A stretch of DNA of 64,000 nucleotides from Glutamicibacter halophytocola (lineage in GTDB: Bacteria; Actinomycetota; Actinomycetes; Actinomycetales; Micrococcaceae), in the NCBI RefSeq assembly GCF_001302565.1, contig NZ_CP012750.1, forward strand, positions 2,418,001-2,482,000. Direction: 5' to 3'. Made by a program: the position numbers and the translations under genes. A model generated the notes under the pieces. That model worked only from the letters and a program-made list of their open reading frames with translations, was not told where the DNA came from and ran no database searches. Positions 38,393-47,275 of the stretch are shown here, in pieces. Each line of letters begins with the position of its first letter. Position 1 is the stretch's first letter.

Positions 38393-38689
38393 GTGCTCGC
38401 ACTGACCGATCAAGCAGCATCCATCGTGACCGCTATCGTCACCAACCAGTCCGAGGCCGAAAAGGCTGGCCTGCGCATCCACCAGGCAGAAAAGACCAGC
38501 ACGCCTGAGGAAGCAGCCTTTGCCATTCAGATCGTTCCCGAGCCGGAGGAAACCGATACGGTTATTTCCGGCGAAGGCAGCCCGGTCTACCTTGATGAAC
38601 TAGTGGCCGACGAGCTAGACGACAAGGTACTGGACGCCGCCGTTGATGAACAGGGAAGCGTCAGCTTCCAAATCCTCGTACAGAACTGA
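38393..38689 (+). CDS. HesB/IscA-like protein lacking cysteines
   Basis: 98-residue protein with the A-type carrier (HesB/IscA) fold: LTDQAASIVTAIV, GLRIHQAEK, then the acidic EPEETDTVI and VYLDELVADEL strand and helix, ending VSFQILVQN. True IscA/ErpA proteins bind iron or Fe-S through three conserved cysteines; this protein has none. GTG start at 38393 with AAGGAG just upstream. Homologues lacking the cysteines are known in Actinobacteria, but the function is unassigned. Confidence 0.78.
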   Translation: MLALTDQAASIVTAIVTNQSEAEKAGLRIHQAEKTSTPEEAAFAIQIVPEPEETDTVISGEGSPVYLDELVADELDDKVLDAAVDEQGSVSFQILVQN

Positions 38690-38813
38690 CCCACTCTGGC
38701 TGGGAACCCCAAATGCTTCCAATGGGAGCCGCCTGTTCTGGCGGCTCCCATTGATTTTGAGGTTCATGTTCTGTTGATTCGCGCATTGCCGGGTTCCGGT
38801 AAAGAATGGCCTC

Positions 38814-39926
38814 ATGCCATTTGCCGATCAACTCATTGGCGTTCCTGTCGCCGAGCAACTTATCCGCGAGCTGCAGGACGCTGCCCCTGAGCATGCCTTG
38901 AGCTCCCTGAACGCTGCAACAAAAAGCCTGCCTGGTTTGAGTTTGCGGGAACGCTCAGATGCACTGCGCGACGGGCTGCTGGCGGACTTCCCTGAGAGCT
39001 ACTCCCAGCTCGCCGAGGTCATCAAGACAGCAGCACATGAATCGCCGTCCTTCACCGGTTGGATGATCTGGCCTGTCACCTCGGCCCTGGCCACTCGTGC
39101 AGCGCGTGAAAATACGCAGTCCGCGTTCGAGGATGCAATGGACATGATGGCCTTGCTCACCCCTCGCTTGAGCTCAGAATTCGCAATCCGGGTCCTGCTT
39201 AAACACGATCTTGCGGCAGCCCTGCGTTTTGCACAGCAATGGACTGCCTCGCCCGATGAGCATGTGAGGCGGCTGGCCAGTGAAGGCACCCGCCCGTATT
39301 TGCCATGGGCTGCTCGTGTCCCGCAAATCATCAAGAATCCCACGCTCACCATTCCAGTCTTGGACGCCCTGTACCGAGATCCAAGCGAGTACGTTCGACG
39401 TTCGGTCGCAAATCATCTCAATGATCTGAGCCGCCACGATCCCGAGCTGGTCCTGCACACCGCACAGCGTTGGTTGCGGGCTGCAGATTCGACCACTTTG
39501 GCCGTGGTGAAACACGGACTTCGGACCCTGGTCAAGCGCGGTAATCCTGAAGCCTTGGCATTGCTCGGCTTTGGCACCCCGACCGTGGAGACCGACGGTC
39601 CGCACATTGCCCAACCGCAGGTGCCGTGGGGCGCAGAGGTCACTTTCACCGCGACCGTGCGCAACACCGGCACTGAGCCAATGCCCCTTGCCATCGACTA
39701 CGTGCTGCACCACCGCAAGGCCAACGGATCAACAACTGCCAAGGTTTTCAAGCTCACCACACGCACCCTGTCCCCCGGCGAAGAATTGGAGATCAATCGG
39801 TCCCATTCGTTCAGGGCGATTACCACCCGGCGCTATTACCCCGGCACCCACTCGGTGGCCCTTCAAGTCAATGGGTTGCCTACCGGAAAAACAGAGTTTG
39901 AGCTGATGGCTGCTTTAACCGACTAG
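38814..39926 (+). CDS. AlkC-like DNA glycosylase with C-terminal Ig-like domain
   Basis: 370 residues. The N-terminal two thirds (about 1-250) form HEAT-like helical repeats of the AlkC/AlkD DNA alkylation-repair superfamily (WMIWPVTSALATRAA, DEHVRRLASEGTRPYLPWA, YRDPSEYVRRSVANHLNDLS). The last roughly 110 residues (about 260-370) are beta-rich: VPWGAEVTFTATVRNTGTE and HSFRAITTRRYYPGTH. This fits an immunoglobulin-like domain, as reported for AlkC. It would remove 3-methyladenine and related lesions without base flipping. Confidence 0.83.
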   Translation: MPFADQLIGVPVAEQLIRELQDAAPEHALSSLNAATKSLPGLSLRERSDALRDGLLADFPESYSQLAEVIKTAAHESPSFTGWMIWPVTSALATRAARENTQSAFEDAMDMMALLTPRLSSEFAIRVLLKHDLAAALRFAQQWTASPDEHVRRLASEGTRPYLPWAARVPQIIKNPTLTIPVLDALYRDPSEYVRRSVANHLNDLSRHDPELVLHTAQRWLRAADSTTLAVVKHGLRTLVKRGNPEALALLGFGTPTVETDGPHIAQPQVPWGAEVTFTATVRNTGTEPMPLAIDYVLHHRKANGSTTAKVFKLTTRTLSPGEELEINRSHSFRAITTRRYYPGTHSVALQVNGLPTGKTEFELMAALTD

Positions 39927-40052
39927 CGGCATTGTCGAGCCATCCGCGCATGGAGGGCAACTGGCGGTGACGAGCAGGTTTTTGTCGAGCGCTTCTCTTG
40001 TATTTTTGCCTCCAGTAGACGATCGTTCATGTTAGGAGCAAAGGAGCGCACC

Positions 40053-40643
40053 GTGGCCATGGAAGCAGCAAGTCGCAACGATTGGGCCACTGTCCCGAAC
40101 GCGATCACGCTGCTTCGCTTCTTCCTTGTCATCCCAATCTGCATTTTTTTGATCTCTGATACACGTCCGACATTAACTGCAGTACTATTGCTGGCCTTTG
40201 GGCTCAGCGATTGGGTGGACGGGTTTATTGCTCGCAAATTTTCCCAAGTCTCGCGCCTGGGCATATTGCTTGATCCCATAGCTGATCGCCTGGGCATTGT
40301 CGCTATCGCTGTGGCCCTCGTTGCCGGTGGATTCATCCCAGTGTGGATCGGTGTGGTGATTTTCTTTACCGACTTGGTCTTGCTCTGCGCCTACTTTTTC
40401 CTGCGGTTGAGCGAACCGCCAAGTTCAACTCTCCTCGGCAAGTTCCGGACAGCATTGATCATGCTGGGACTGGCCTTCGTCGCGGCCGGACGAATTGACC
40501 AACTCTCCATCTTCTATGTTCCAGGCATCTATATCCTCTATGCCGGGGCACTGCTGCACATCGTGGTGGGATTCGGCTACCTCCGGTACATGCGAAGTGA
40601 AGCCAGAACCGCCAACCGCCCCGGCGAAGAGACCAAGCCCTAG
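40053..40643 (+). CDS. CDP-alcohol phosphatidyltransferase
   Basis: About 196 residues, integral membrane. The catalytic CDP-alcohol motif is complete: SDWVDGFIARKFSQ, continuing GILLDPIADR, with its four conserved Asp residues. Five to six hydrophobic helices follow the catalytic region. It transfers a phosphatidyl group from CDP-diacylglycerol to an alcohol, for example glycerol phosphate or inositol phosphate, in lipid synthesis. GTG 40053 fits best with the AAGGAG at 40041-40046; ATG codons at 40029 and 40059 are alternatives. Confidence 0.88.
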   Translation: MAMEAASRNDWATVPNAITLLRFFLVIPICIFLISDTRPTLTAVLLLAFGLSDWVDGFIARKFSQVSRLGILLDPIADRLGIVAIAVALVAGGFIPVWIGVVIFFTDLVLLCAYFFLRLSEPPSSTLLGKFRTALIMLGLAFVAAGRIDQLSIFYVPGIYILYAGALLHIVVGFGYLRYMRSEARTANRPGEETKP

Positions 40644-40780
40644 GGGTCTATGCGGTGCCCATGCCCCGGCAGGAAATGTGGAACGAGAATAGGCACTTCA
40701 GCGTCCGCCGCTCGGATCTTGAACTCGCGCTTGCACCGCCACAGGACATCGATGCGAAATGATCCGATCCTGTTGCTGGA

Positions 40781-41287
40781 TTATTCTCCGGCCAACAGGG
40801 TCAATTGCTGGATTTTGGGTTTCCACAACCCCGCCCGTTTTGCAGTGAACTCCAGCTGATGCTCGCTCCCCAGCTCATCTAGCGCCCTGACGTAATCCGG
40901 GACTATTTCTCTCGGAATCCGCAGTCCCATGGTGAGGTGCGGTATCCACCGTGGACCGCGCCCATGGATATTCAGCGCGCTGATTTCCCTGGCTGCGATT
41001 TCAAGGTCATCGGTGGTTTCCATGAGCCACGCAACGGTCTGCTTGCGCTTGGTTCCAAAAACCACTGTGCCAACGCGTCGAAGACTAGCCGGAACGGCCG
41101 CTGGAAGCAGTTGAGCTGCACGCCGCGCGACTTCATCAGATAGTTCCGGTGCAAAGGTGATACTGATGTGCGGAGTTTGATTTTGCCTAGGAAATCCACG
41201 CGATTCCAGGTCAGCAAAGATTCCCCGAAGCTGCTCTTCTTCCTGCGCTTCCAGGTACAACAGAATATTCTCAGGTGATCTGCTCAT
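40781..41287 (-). CDS. 2'-5' RNA ligase-family (2H phosphoesterase) protein
   Basis: 168-residue member of the 2H phosphoesterase superfamily. Both His motifs are present: TPHISITFAP (about 38-47) and IPHLTMGLRI (about 124-133). LigT-type proteins act on 2',5' phosphodiesters or 2',3'-cyclic phosphates in RNA. The upstream small frames end only 14 bases before its start. It is followed, after a TAA, by 46 further in-frame codons before the next stop; see findings. Confidence 0.8.
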   Translation of the reverse strand: MSRSPENILLYLEAQEEEQLRGIFADLESRGFPRQNQTPHISITFAPELSDEVARRAAQLLPAAVPASLRRVGTVVFGTKRKQTVAWLMETTDDLEIAAREISALNIHGRGPRWIPHLTMGLRIPREIVPDYVRALDELGSEHQLEFTAKRAGLWKPKIQQLTLLAGE

Positions 41288-41301
41288 CGTCCTACATCCG
41301 G

Positions 41302-41472
41302 CTACGCATTGCAGCGGTAGCGTCCTTCGGCCATCTGACGAGCTCCTTCATCCGTGGGACCGTAATTTGCAATCTTTTCATTCCACGCCGCAAGTTCTTG
41401 AACAAAACTACGCCCAGCGTTCACGGAAACCTGTCGGCGCATTTGCTGCCGAGAACAAGGCAGCTGGCTCAT
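41302..41472 (-). CDS. possible small protein Y (unrecognised)
   Basis: 56 residues, starting MSQLPCSRQQMRRQ and ending GARQMAEGRYRCNA. I do not recognise it. Support is contextual: its ATG overlaps the stop of another small frame (ATGA), AGGGG sits upstream, and its own stop lies 14 bases before the RNA ligase-like gene on the same strand. Coding status is uncertain. Confidence 0.35.
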   Translation of the reverse strand: MSQLPCSRQQMRRQVSVNAGRSFVQELAAWNEKIANYGPTDEGARQMAEGRYRCNA

Positions 41473-41600
41473 GGTTCCCCTGCTGTGATGATAGCAAGCA
41501 CCCGGAGAGCGGAAAGTGCAAGGAATGCCGCGGCCCGTTGGTTGACGGTGCGGCCGATCAGGGACAGGATGAGCCTTGGAAGCACCGCTTCCAAAGACAT
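41469..41600 (-). CDS. possible small hydrophobic protein X (unrecognised)
   Basis: 43 residues beginning MSLEAVLPRLILSLIGRTV and continuing with a hydrophobic stretch (AAAFLALSALRVLAIITAG) that could be a single membrane helix. Its TGA stop overlaps the ATG of small frame Y. No clear ribosome-binding site precedes its ATG. Low confidence; recorded because the frames are arranged like an operon with the RNA ligase-like gene. Confidence 0.25.
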   Translation of the reverse strand: MSLEAVLPRLILSLIGRTVNQRAAAFLALSALRVLAIITAGEP

Positions 41601-41654
41601 CGGACGACCCCAGGCAGCCGCAAATTCGCAATCATCCAATGAGGTGCTCCAGAC

Positions 41655-42506
41655 ATGGCAACATATGCAATCAATGGTGTTCAACTAGGCGCGGAAAGCT
41701 TTGGCGACCCCGCCGATCCCCTCGTGCTATGCGTTGGCGGGACGACCATGCTCTCGTGGCCTGATCCGCTGTGCGAAGCGCTGTCCTCTTCCGGCCGGCA
41801 CGTGGTCCGCTACGACCTGCGAGATAGTGGCCAATCGACAACGCTGGACCCGATGAATCCCTCATATACCTTGCGCGATCTGGCCAACGATGCTGCATCG
41901 CTTGCCCAGGCCTTGGACCAGCGGCGGGCACACCTGGCCGGCATCGGTGTAGGTGGCATGGTTGCGCAAGTTGCCGCCTTGGAGCATCCCGAAGCGTTCT
42001 CGGCGCTCACCCTGTATGGGACACGGCCTGTCGCACCAGGCCCGGTAGATGACGATCTTCCGGATCATGACCAAGCCACCATAGGCCAATTGTTTTCTCG
42101 CCCGATGCCGGATTGGGCCGATCGCGAGGCAGTGGCCGAGCATGCTGCGCAGGCCGCCAGCATCTTGGGCAATGATCCACACGAGGCCCGGCGCCTGTCA
42201 GCGCGCATTTGGGACCGCACGCCAGATCCTTCCGCGTCCATCCACATGGCCAACCAGCTTGGCATGGTCTTTTCACGGCTCGACTGCACTCCGCGTTGGC
42301 GCGAACGCCTCGGCGAGATCACGCAATCAACGCTGGTAGTCCACGGAGCCAAGGACCCGTTCTTTCCAGCCGGCAACGGGCAGGCCTTGGCACGCGAGAT
42401 TCCCCAGGCCAGATTGCTTGTGCTGGAGCAGGCATCTACTGCGCTTCCTGGGCCAGCGGTTTCCCAGGTCGCCCAGGCAATGCTTGAGCTGACCGCCCTG
42501 CCCTAG
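41655..42506 (+). CDS. alpha/beta-hydrolase fold protein with a degenerate active site
   Basis: 283 residues of alpha/beta-hydrolase fold, with VLCVGGTTM at the oxyanion loop, YDLRDSGQS, and the late segment VVHGAKDPFFPAGNG containing the acid Asp. The nucleophile elbow reads AGIGVGGMV, where G-x-S-x-G should occur: Ser is Gly. The usual histidine segment reads LEQASTALPG with no His. It is therefore probably catalytically inactive, or works by another mechanism. ATG 41655 has GAGGT upstream. Next in line is the thiolase gene, 72 bases on. Confidence 0.8.
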   Translation: MATYAINGVQLGAESFGDPADPLVLCVGGTTMLSWPDPLCEALSSSGRHVVRYDLRDSGQSTTLDPMNPSYTLRDLANDAASLAQALDQRRAHLAGIGVGGMVAQVAALEHPEAFSALTLYGTRPVAPGPVDDDLPDHDQATIGQLFSRPMPDWADREAVAEHAAQAASILGNDPHEARRLSARIWDRTPDPSASIHMANQLGMVFSRLDCTPRWRERLGEITQSTLVVHGAKDPFFPAGNGQALAREIPQARLLVLEQASTALPGPAVSQVAQAMLELTALP

Positions 42507-42578
42507 ACAATGGCCACGCTCTTGGGCATTGTTGTTCAAGCAACCACCAATGACTTGAGCATTTTCTGGAGGAACCTC

Positions 42579-43727
42579 ATGGCCGAGGCTTACATCATCG
42601 ATGCATTGCGCACTCCAGTAGGACGGCGCGGAAAGTCGCTCGCGGATCTGCATTCATTGGATCTCGCTGCGGCTCCGCTCGCCGAACTTGTCCAGCGCAA
42701 TAACGTTGATTCCAAGGAATATGACGAGATCATTCTCGGCTGCATCGACCAAGTTGGCCCGCAAGCCATGGACATCGCTCGCAACGCATGGCTCGCTGCC
42801 GGGCTGTCCGAAGAAGTCCCGGGAACCACTGTGGAACGCCAATGCGGCTCCGGCCAACAGGCAGTCTCCAATGCGGCCCAAGCGGTGATGAGCGGCAGCA
42901 GCGATCTTGTGGTGGCTGGCGGTGTCCAATCGATGTCCAGCATCCCGCTTTCCTATTCCAACTCCGCAGCTGCAGATTTCGGATTCCCGGACCCTTATCG
43001 CGGTTCCAAGCTCTGGGCCACCCGCTACGGCGATCAGGAGATCTCGCAGTTTCGTGGTGCGGAAATGATGACCAAGCATTGGGGATTATCGCGCGAACAG
43101 CTCGAGGACTTCGCTGTCGGCTCCCACGAACGGGCGCTCAAAGCCCAGGCGCTTGGATACTTTGACCGTGAGATCCTGGCTCTGGGCCAGTTGCAGGCGG
43201 ATGAAGGCCCCAGGGCTGTGGATCGCGGCAAGATGGCCAGCTTGTCCCCCATAGTCGAAGGCGGACTGCATACAGCTGCCACTGCTTCGCAAATGTCTGA
43301 TGGCGCGGCCATGCTCCTGATTGCCTCGGAAGCCGCGGTCAAGCGATACGGCTTGAAGCCACGAGCTCGCATCCACCATGTTTCCGCGCGGGGCGATGAT
43401 CCAATCATGATGCTCTCAGCACCAATTCGCGCCACCAAATATGCGCTGGAACGCACGGGCATGTCTTTAAAGGACATGGACCGCATTGAAATCAATGAAG
43501 CGTTCGCAGCGGTCGTCCTGGCATGGCAGAAGGAAACAGGCGCGGACATGTCCAAGGTCAATGTCAACGGCGGTGCCATCGCCCTAGGCCATCCCATCGG
43601 CGCCACCGGGGCCCGCTTGATGACCTCGTTGCTGCATGAGCTGGAACGCAGCGGCACCAAGTGGGGCCTGCAAACGATGTGCGAAGGTGGCGGGCAGGCA
43701 AACGTCACCATCATTGAACGGCTATAG
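42579..43727 (+). CDS. thiolase-family acetyl-CoA acyltransferase
   Basis: 382-residue thiolase. The nucleophilic Cys lies in ERQCGSGQQA (about residue 88), the catalytic His in GHPIGATGAR and the second Cys in TMCEGGG near the C-terminus. It catalyses the last step of beta-oxidation or the reverse Claisen condensation. ATG 42579 has GGAGG upstream; the earlier in-frame Met at 42510 is not supported. An acyl-CoA dehydrogenase gene lies just downstream, suggesting fatty-acid or aromatic catabolism. Confidence 0.9.
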   Translation: MAEAYIIDALRTPVGRRGKSLADLHSLDLAAAPLAELVQRNNVDSKEYDEIILGCIDQVGPQAMDIARNAWLAAGLSEEVPGTTVERQCGSGQQAVSNAAQAVMSGSSDLVVAGGVQSMSSIPLSYSNSAAADFGFPDPYRGSKLWATRYGDQEISQFRGAEMMTKHWGLSREQLEDFAVGSHERALKAQALGYFDREILALGQLQADEGPRAVDRGKMASLSPIVEGGLHTAATASQMSDGAAMLLIASEAAVKRYGLKPRARIHHVSARGDDPIMMLSAPIRATKYALERTGMSLKDMDRIEINEAFAAVVLAWQKETGADMSKVNVNGGAIALGHPIGATGARLMTSLLHELERSGTKWGLQTMCEGGGQANVTIIERL

Positions 43728-43787
43728 CGTTGCGCCGGAGCGGAATCATCTGCGGGCCATATGCGCCGCGGGGAAAGGGCAGAAATC

Positions 43788-44987
43788 GTGACCACTGATC
43801 CTTGGAAAACCTACGACCTGAGCCAGCCGCTGGACACCGACTATCTATCGGCCTTCGCAGGAATCACCCCGGCGGACCGGGGCCATTGGCAGCGGGCCCG
43901 GCTATTTGCCCAGGAAGCCATCCCGGTCATCAATGGGCACTGGGAAGCAGCGCACTATCCAACGGAATTGGTCCGGCGGATGGGCGAGTTGGATCTGCTG
44001 ACCGATGGCCTGGAGATTCCCGGTCATGCGGTGTTCTCCCCGCTTGCCGCAGGCCTGGTGGCCATGGAGATTTCCCGGGCGGACGGATCGATGGCCGCCG
44101 CCGCCGGAGTGCAGGGTGGACTGGTTCTGCGCAGCTTGAAGCTCTTCGGCACCGCGGAACAACAAGAGCGCTATCTCGAACCGGTCGCCACCGGAACACT
44201 CCTGGGCGGATTTGCGCTCACCGAGCCACACCATGGTTCTGACTCCGTGAGCTTGGAAACCAGCGCTCGCTTGCAAGGCGACCAGTGGATTCTCAACGGC
44301 CACAAGAAATGGATTGGCAATGGAGCAGCGGGCGGCATCACCATTGTGTGGGCCCGGGACCAAGCCGACGGGCAAATCAAGGGATTCATCGTTGAGCAGC
44401 AAGCTCCGGGATATGAGGCCGCCCCCGTTCGCGGCAAGGGCGTGCTCAGGGCCATCGAGCAAGCGGAGATCAGGCTCCACGAGGTGCGCGTGCCGCGTTC
44501 TGCCCTGCTGGCCAACGCGGTTTCATTCAAGGATGTATCGAAGGCGCTGGTTGATACCCGGGTCAACGTGGGCTGGTCGGCGCTGGGCCACGCATTATTT
44601 GTATTTGAAGCCGCGCTTCAATATGCCAAGCAGCGCGAACAGTTCGGCAAGGCGCTGGGCGCCCATCAAATGGTGCAAGAACGCCTGGCACAAATGCTCG
44701 CGGAGCTGACCAACATGCAGCTGCAGTGTGCCGCGGTGGCAGCCGAACAAGCCGCAGGCAGGCTTCGGCCGGCACAGGCTTCATTGCTCAAGTACCACAA
44801 CACCCGTGCCGCCCGGCGCGTCGCGGCGACGGCGAGGGACATGCTCGGCGGCAACGGGATACTGCTGGAAAACCATGTGATCCGCCATGTGGGGGACATC
44901 GAAGCGCTGCATACCTATGAAGGCACCGAATCGGTGCAGGCGCTGATCTTGGGCCGCGATCTGACCGGGATGAGCGCGTTCGGCTGA
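43788..44987 (+). CDS. acyl-CoA dehydrogenase (glutaryl-CoA dehydrogenase-like)
   Basis: About 399 residues. FAD and substrate-binding segments are LGGFALTEPHHGSD and LNGHKKWIGNGAAGGI; the C-terminal helix region has ARDMLGGNGILLENHV. The catalytic Glu is in HTYEGTESVQ, as in glutaryl-CoA dehydrogenase rather than medium-chain enzymes. It lacks an obvious partner electron-transfer flavoprotein here. GTG 43788 follows GAAAGG; an upstream ATG at 43761 is an alternative. Sixty bases after the thiolase stop, so likely one operon. Confidence 0.88.
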   Translation: MTTDPWKTYDLSQPLDTDYLSAFAGITPADRGHWQRARLFAQEAIPVINGHWEAAHYPTELVRRMGELDLLTDGLEIPGHAVFSPLAAGLVAMEISRADGSMAAAAGVQGGLVLRSLKLFGTAEQQERYLEPVATGTLLGGFALTEPHHGSDSVSLETSARLQGDQWILNGHKKWIGNGAAGGITIVWARDQADGQIKGFIVEQQAPGYEAAPVRGKGVLRAIEQAEIRLHEVRVPRSALLANAVSFKDVSKALVDTRVNVGWSALGHALFVFEAALQYAKQREQFGKALGAHQMVQERLAQMLAELTNMQLQCAAVAAEQAAGRLRPAQASLLKYHNTRAARRVAATARDMLGGNGILLENHVIRHVGDIEALHTYEGTESVQALILGRDLTGMSAFG

Positions 44988-45051
44988 AACCGCCAGCCTT
45001 GGTCGCCTACGATGAGCTGTACCGTCGAAGTTCTAGTGCAAAGGATTGAAT

Positions 45052-45516
45052 GTGGCATATCTGGTTGATTTCAAGGATGTCTCCACCGAGGGGTTCGAAT
45101 CCTCCCCCGTGGCCCAGGCCCTTGCCGGATTGCGGGCAAATGAGGCCCGCTATCTGAAAAACAAATTCGATCACGACCTGGTGCTTGAAGACGCCTCGGA
45201 TGCCGACGGCGTCATCGCATGGGTCCACAACATCTTGGCCGAGGAACGCGATCTCCACATCGCTTCCCGCCCCTTGCAGGCCTGCGTTTTTGAAGCCGAC
45301 GGAGCCAAGCGCGCCTACGTCTTCTACGAGTCGGGGCTGTCCATCAACGTGCTCTACGGACTTGCCGACGGGGAAAAGCGTGCCGTGGGGTTCAAGCTGT
45401 CTGATGGCATGGAGGTTCCCGAGGAGCTCGCCGACAAATTCAAGTTCGCGCGCCAGAAGTCCAAACTGGCCGGCACCGTCCGCGGATCCTACTTCGTCAT
45501 CAAGAACGAGTACTAG
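45052..45516 (+). CDS. conserved hypothetical protein
   Basis: About 154 residues: AYLVDFKDVSTEGFESSP at the start, an acidic helical middle (DASDADGVIAWVHNILAEE), and a C-terminus with KLAGTVRGSYFVIKNEY. Soluble, with no signal peptide or known motif. GTG 45052 has AAAGGA at the right distance. It faces the MBL-fold gene, with which its last four bases overlap. I cannot assign a function. Confidence 0.6.
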   Translation: MAYLVDFKDVSTEGFESSPVAQALAGLRANEARYLKNKFDHDLVLEDASDADGVIAWVHNILAEERDLHIASRPLQACVFEADGAKRAYVFYESGLSINVLYGLADGEKRAVGFKLSDGMEVPEELADKFKFARQKSKLAGTVRGSYFVIKNEY

Positions 45517-46346
45517 TCCCCCAGCTGGGCGTATACGTCTTGGACCGCTTCGCGCAGGAATTGAGCTGGCCAGATTTGCAGCAAGCCCGCAGAAAATCGG
45601 ATCTTCCCGGCCGGGATCTCTTGCGCGTGGGCGGCGCTCAATTCATCGGCGAGCAGTTCAAGCTGCTGCTGTTGCCGAACAACAAAAGCGCGATCCACCG
45701 GCGTGCCATGCCCAGGAATAATGGCATCGGACTCGCCGATCCGCTCCAACAGGGATTCGAGGACCTGTGGCCATCCCAGCGGATGCGCGCCGGATCCGAA
45801 CATCGGCGGTCCTGATTCTTCAATGATGTCGCCGAGGAACCAGATCCCTGCATCCGGGATGCGCACTGCAAGATCCGTATCGGTATGGCCCGGCGCCAGC
45901 GGCAACAACTCGATTTCCCGGCCTCCCGGGCAAATGGTGGTTGGCGCTTGGACCGGGACGGTGGGCGGGGTGAGAACCACCTCCTGCCACGACTTGTCAG
46001 GCTCCGTGCCGGGATGGTTCTTGACCTTGTCCAGATGGGGTTTCTCGTAGTTCGCATAGTGCCGGGCAATCAAATGGTGCCCATAGATGGGGATGCCTTC
46101 GGCCTTGAAGACCTGGTTGCCGAAACTATGGTCGTAGTGGGCGTGGGTATTGATGGCGGCCATGATGGGCAGGGAGAAGCCTTCGGCCACATCCTCGATG
46201 ATCGCCAATGCCTCCGCGGGATTATTGCGAGTATCAATCACCACGGCTCCGGTGGGTCCCAAAACCAGTCCGATGGAAACATCCAGCGGGTCATAGCGCC
46301 GCTGGAATACGCCATTGCCTACTTCAATCCACTGGCCATTGCCCAT
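45513..46346 (-). CDS. MBL-fold metallo-hydrolase
   Basis: 277-residue metallo-beta-lactamase-fold hydrolase. The zinc-binding HAHYDH motif (about 86-91), later His in PGHTDTD, the bridging Asp in LGDIIEE and His in GHGTPVD are all present. This is the glyoxalase II-like branch; the substrate is unknown. ATG 46346 has AGGGGAG upstream; a longer frame to 46523 is not supported. Confidence 0.88.
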   Translation of the reverse strand: MGNGQWIEVGNGVFQRRYDPLDVSIGLVLGPTGAVVIDTRNNPAEALAIIEDVAEGFSLPIMAAINTHAHYDHSFGNQVFKAEGIPIYGHHLIARHYANYEKPHLDKVKNHPGTEPDKSWQEVVLTPPTVPVQAPTTICPGGREIELLPLAPGHTDTDLAVRIPDAGIWFLGDIIEESGPPMFGSGAHPLGWPQVLESLLERIGESDAIIPGHGTPVDRAFVVRQQQQLELLADELSAAHAQEIPAGKIRFSAGLLQIWPAQFLREAVQDVYAQLGD

Positions 46347-46581
46347 GTCCGCTCCCCTGATGTGGCCTACTGCCCACCACGTCGCGCAGCTTGGTGAACC
46401 AGATCTGATACTAGCGCGGTTTCTGCCACCTGTCCTTGCGTGCTCTTGCTGATTCGCCCGCGGGAGGACAGTGCTCCTGGGCCGCTGCGAGGCGGTTTCG
46501 ACTTGGGGTGCGCTTTTTCGCAACAGGGCGGAATACCGGCAAAATCTCGCATGGCTTCTGCCAGATGGCTAGGCTGGGATC

Positions 46582-47265
46582 ATGGCCACAGTAATTCTTG
46601 TGCGGCACGGCCGCACTACCGCCAACGCCTCTGGTGTTCTGGCCGGACGAGCCCCTGGAATAAGCCTCGACGAAACCGGCAAAACGCAGGCCGCAAGAAC
46701 TGCGCTGCGGCTGGCCGATGTGCCTTTGGCAGGTATCGTTTCAAGCCCGCTGGAACGGTGCCAGCAAACAGCCCAGCACATTATCCAAGCGCAAAGGAAC
46801 GCTCCAGGACTGCTGCTTGCACCAGAACTCACCGAGTGCGATTATGGCACCTGGCAAGGCAGCGCCCTGGCCGAGCTTTCCACCCAGGCTTTGTGGTCCC
46901 AGGTGCAGGCCAACCCCTCTGCAGTCACTTTCCCGCAGGGCGAGTCGATGGCGGGCATGCAAGCACGGGCCGTTGCCGAGATACGGCGCCTTGACGCCGG
47001 ATTCGAGGCGGAACATGGAACTGGGGCGGTGTGGGTTGCCGTGAGCCATGGCGATATCATCAAGTCGGTACTGGCTGATGCGTTGGGCATGCACTTGGAC
47101 CTGTTCCAGCGCATCAACGTCGGCCCGGCATCTGCATCGATTGTCCACTACGGTTCGGGTTCGCCTCGTGTGCACTCGGTTAATACTGACGGCGGGGACC
47201 TGTCTTGGCTGGCCCCGGGATTGCAAGCAGCTGACGCCCCTGTGGGTGGCGGAGCAGGAAACTAA
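46582..47265 (+). CDS. histidine phosphatase-family protein (MSMEG_4193-like)
   Basis: 227-residue branched histidine phosphatase. The catalytic RHG motif is LVRHGRTTANA (about 7-17), the second His is in VAVSHGDIIKS, and Glu lies in the ELTECDYG segment. It heads a three-gene unit (with DUF3090 and SCO1664) conserved in Actinobacteria. In mycobacteria the orthologous genes (near Rv2135c-Rv2133c) lie close to the mycothiol ligase gene mshC. Phosphatase target unknown. Confidence 0.85.
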   Translation: MATVILVRHGRTTANASGVLAGRAPGISLDETGKTQAARTALRLADVPLAGIVSSPLERCQQTAQHIIQAQRNAPGLLLAPELTECDYGTWQGSALAELSTQALWSQVQANPSAVTFPQGESMAGMQARAVAEIRRLDAGFEAEHGTGAVWVAVSHGDIIKSVLADALGMHLDLFQRINVGPASASIVHYGSGSPRVHSVNTDGGDLSWLAPGLQAADAPVGGGAGN

Positions 47266-47275
47266 GGAAGCAGAC

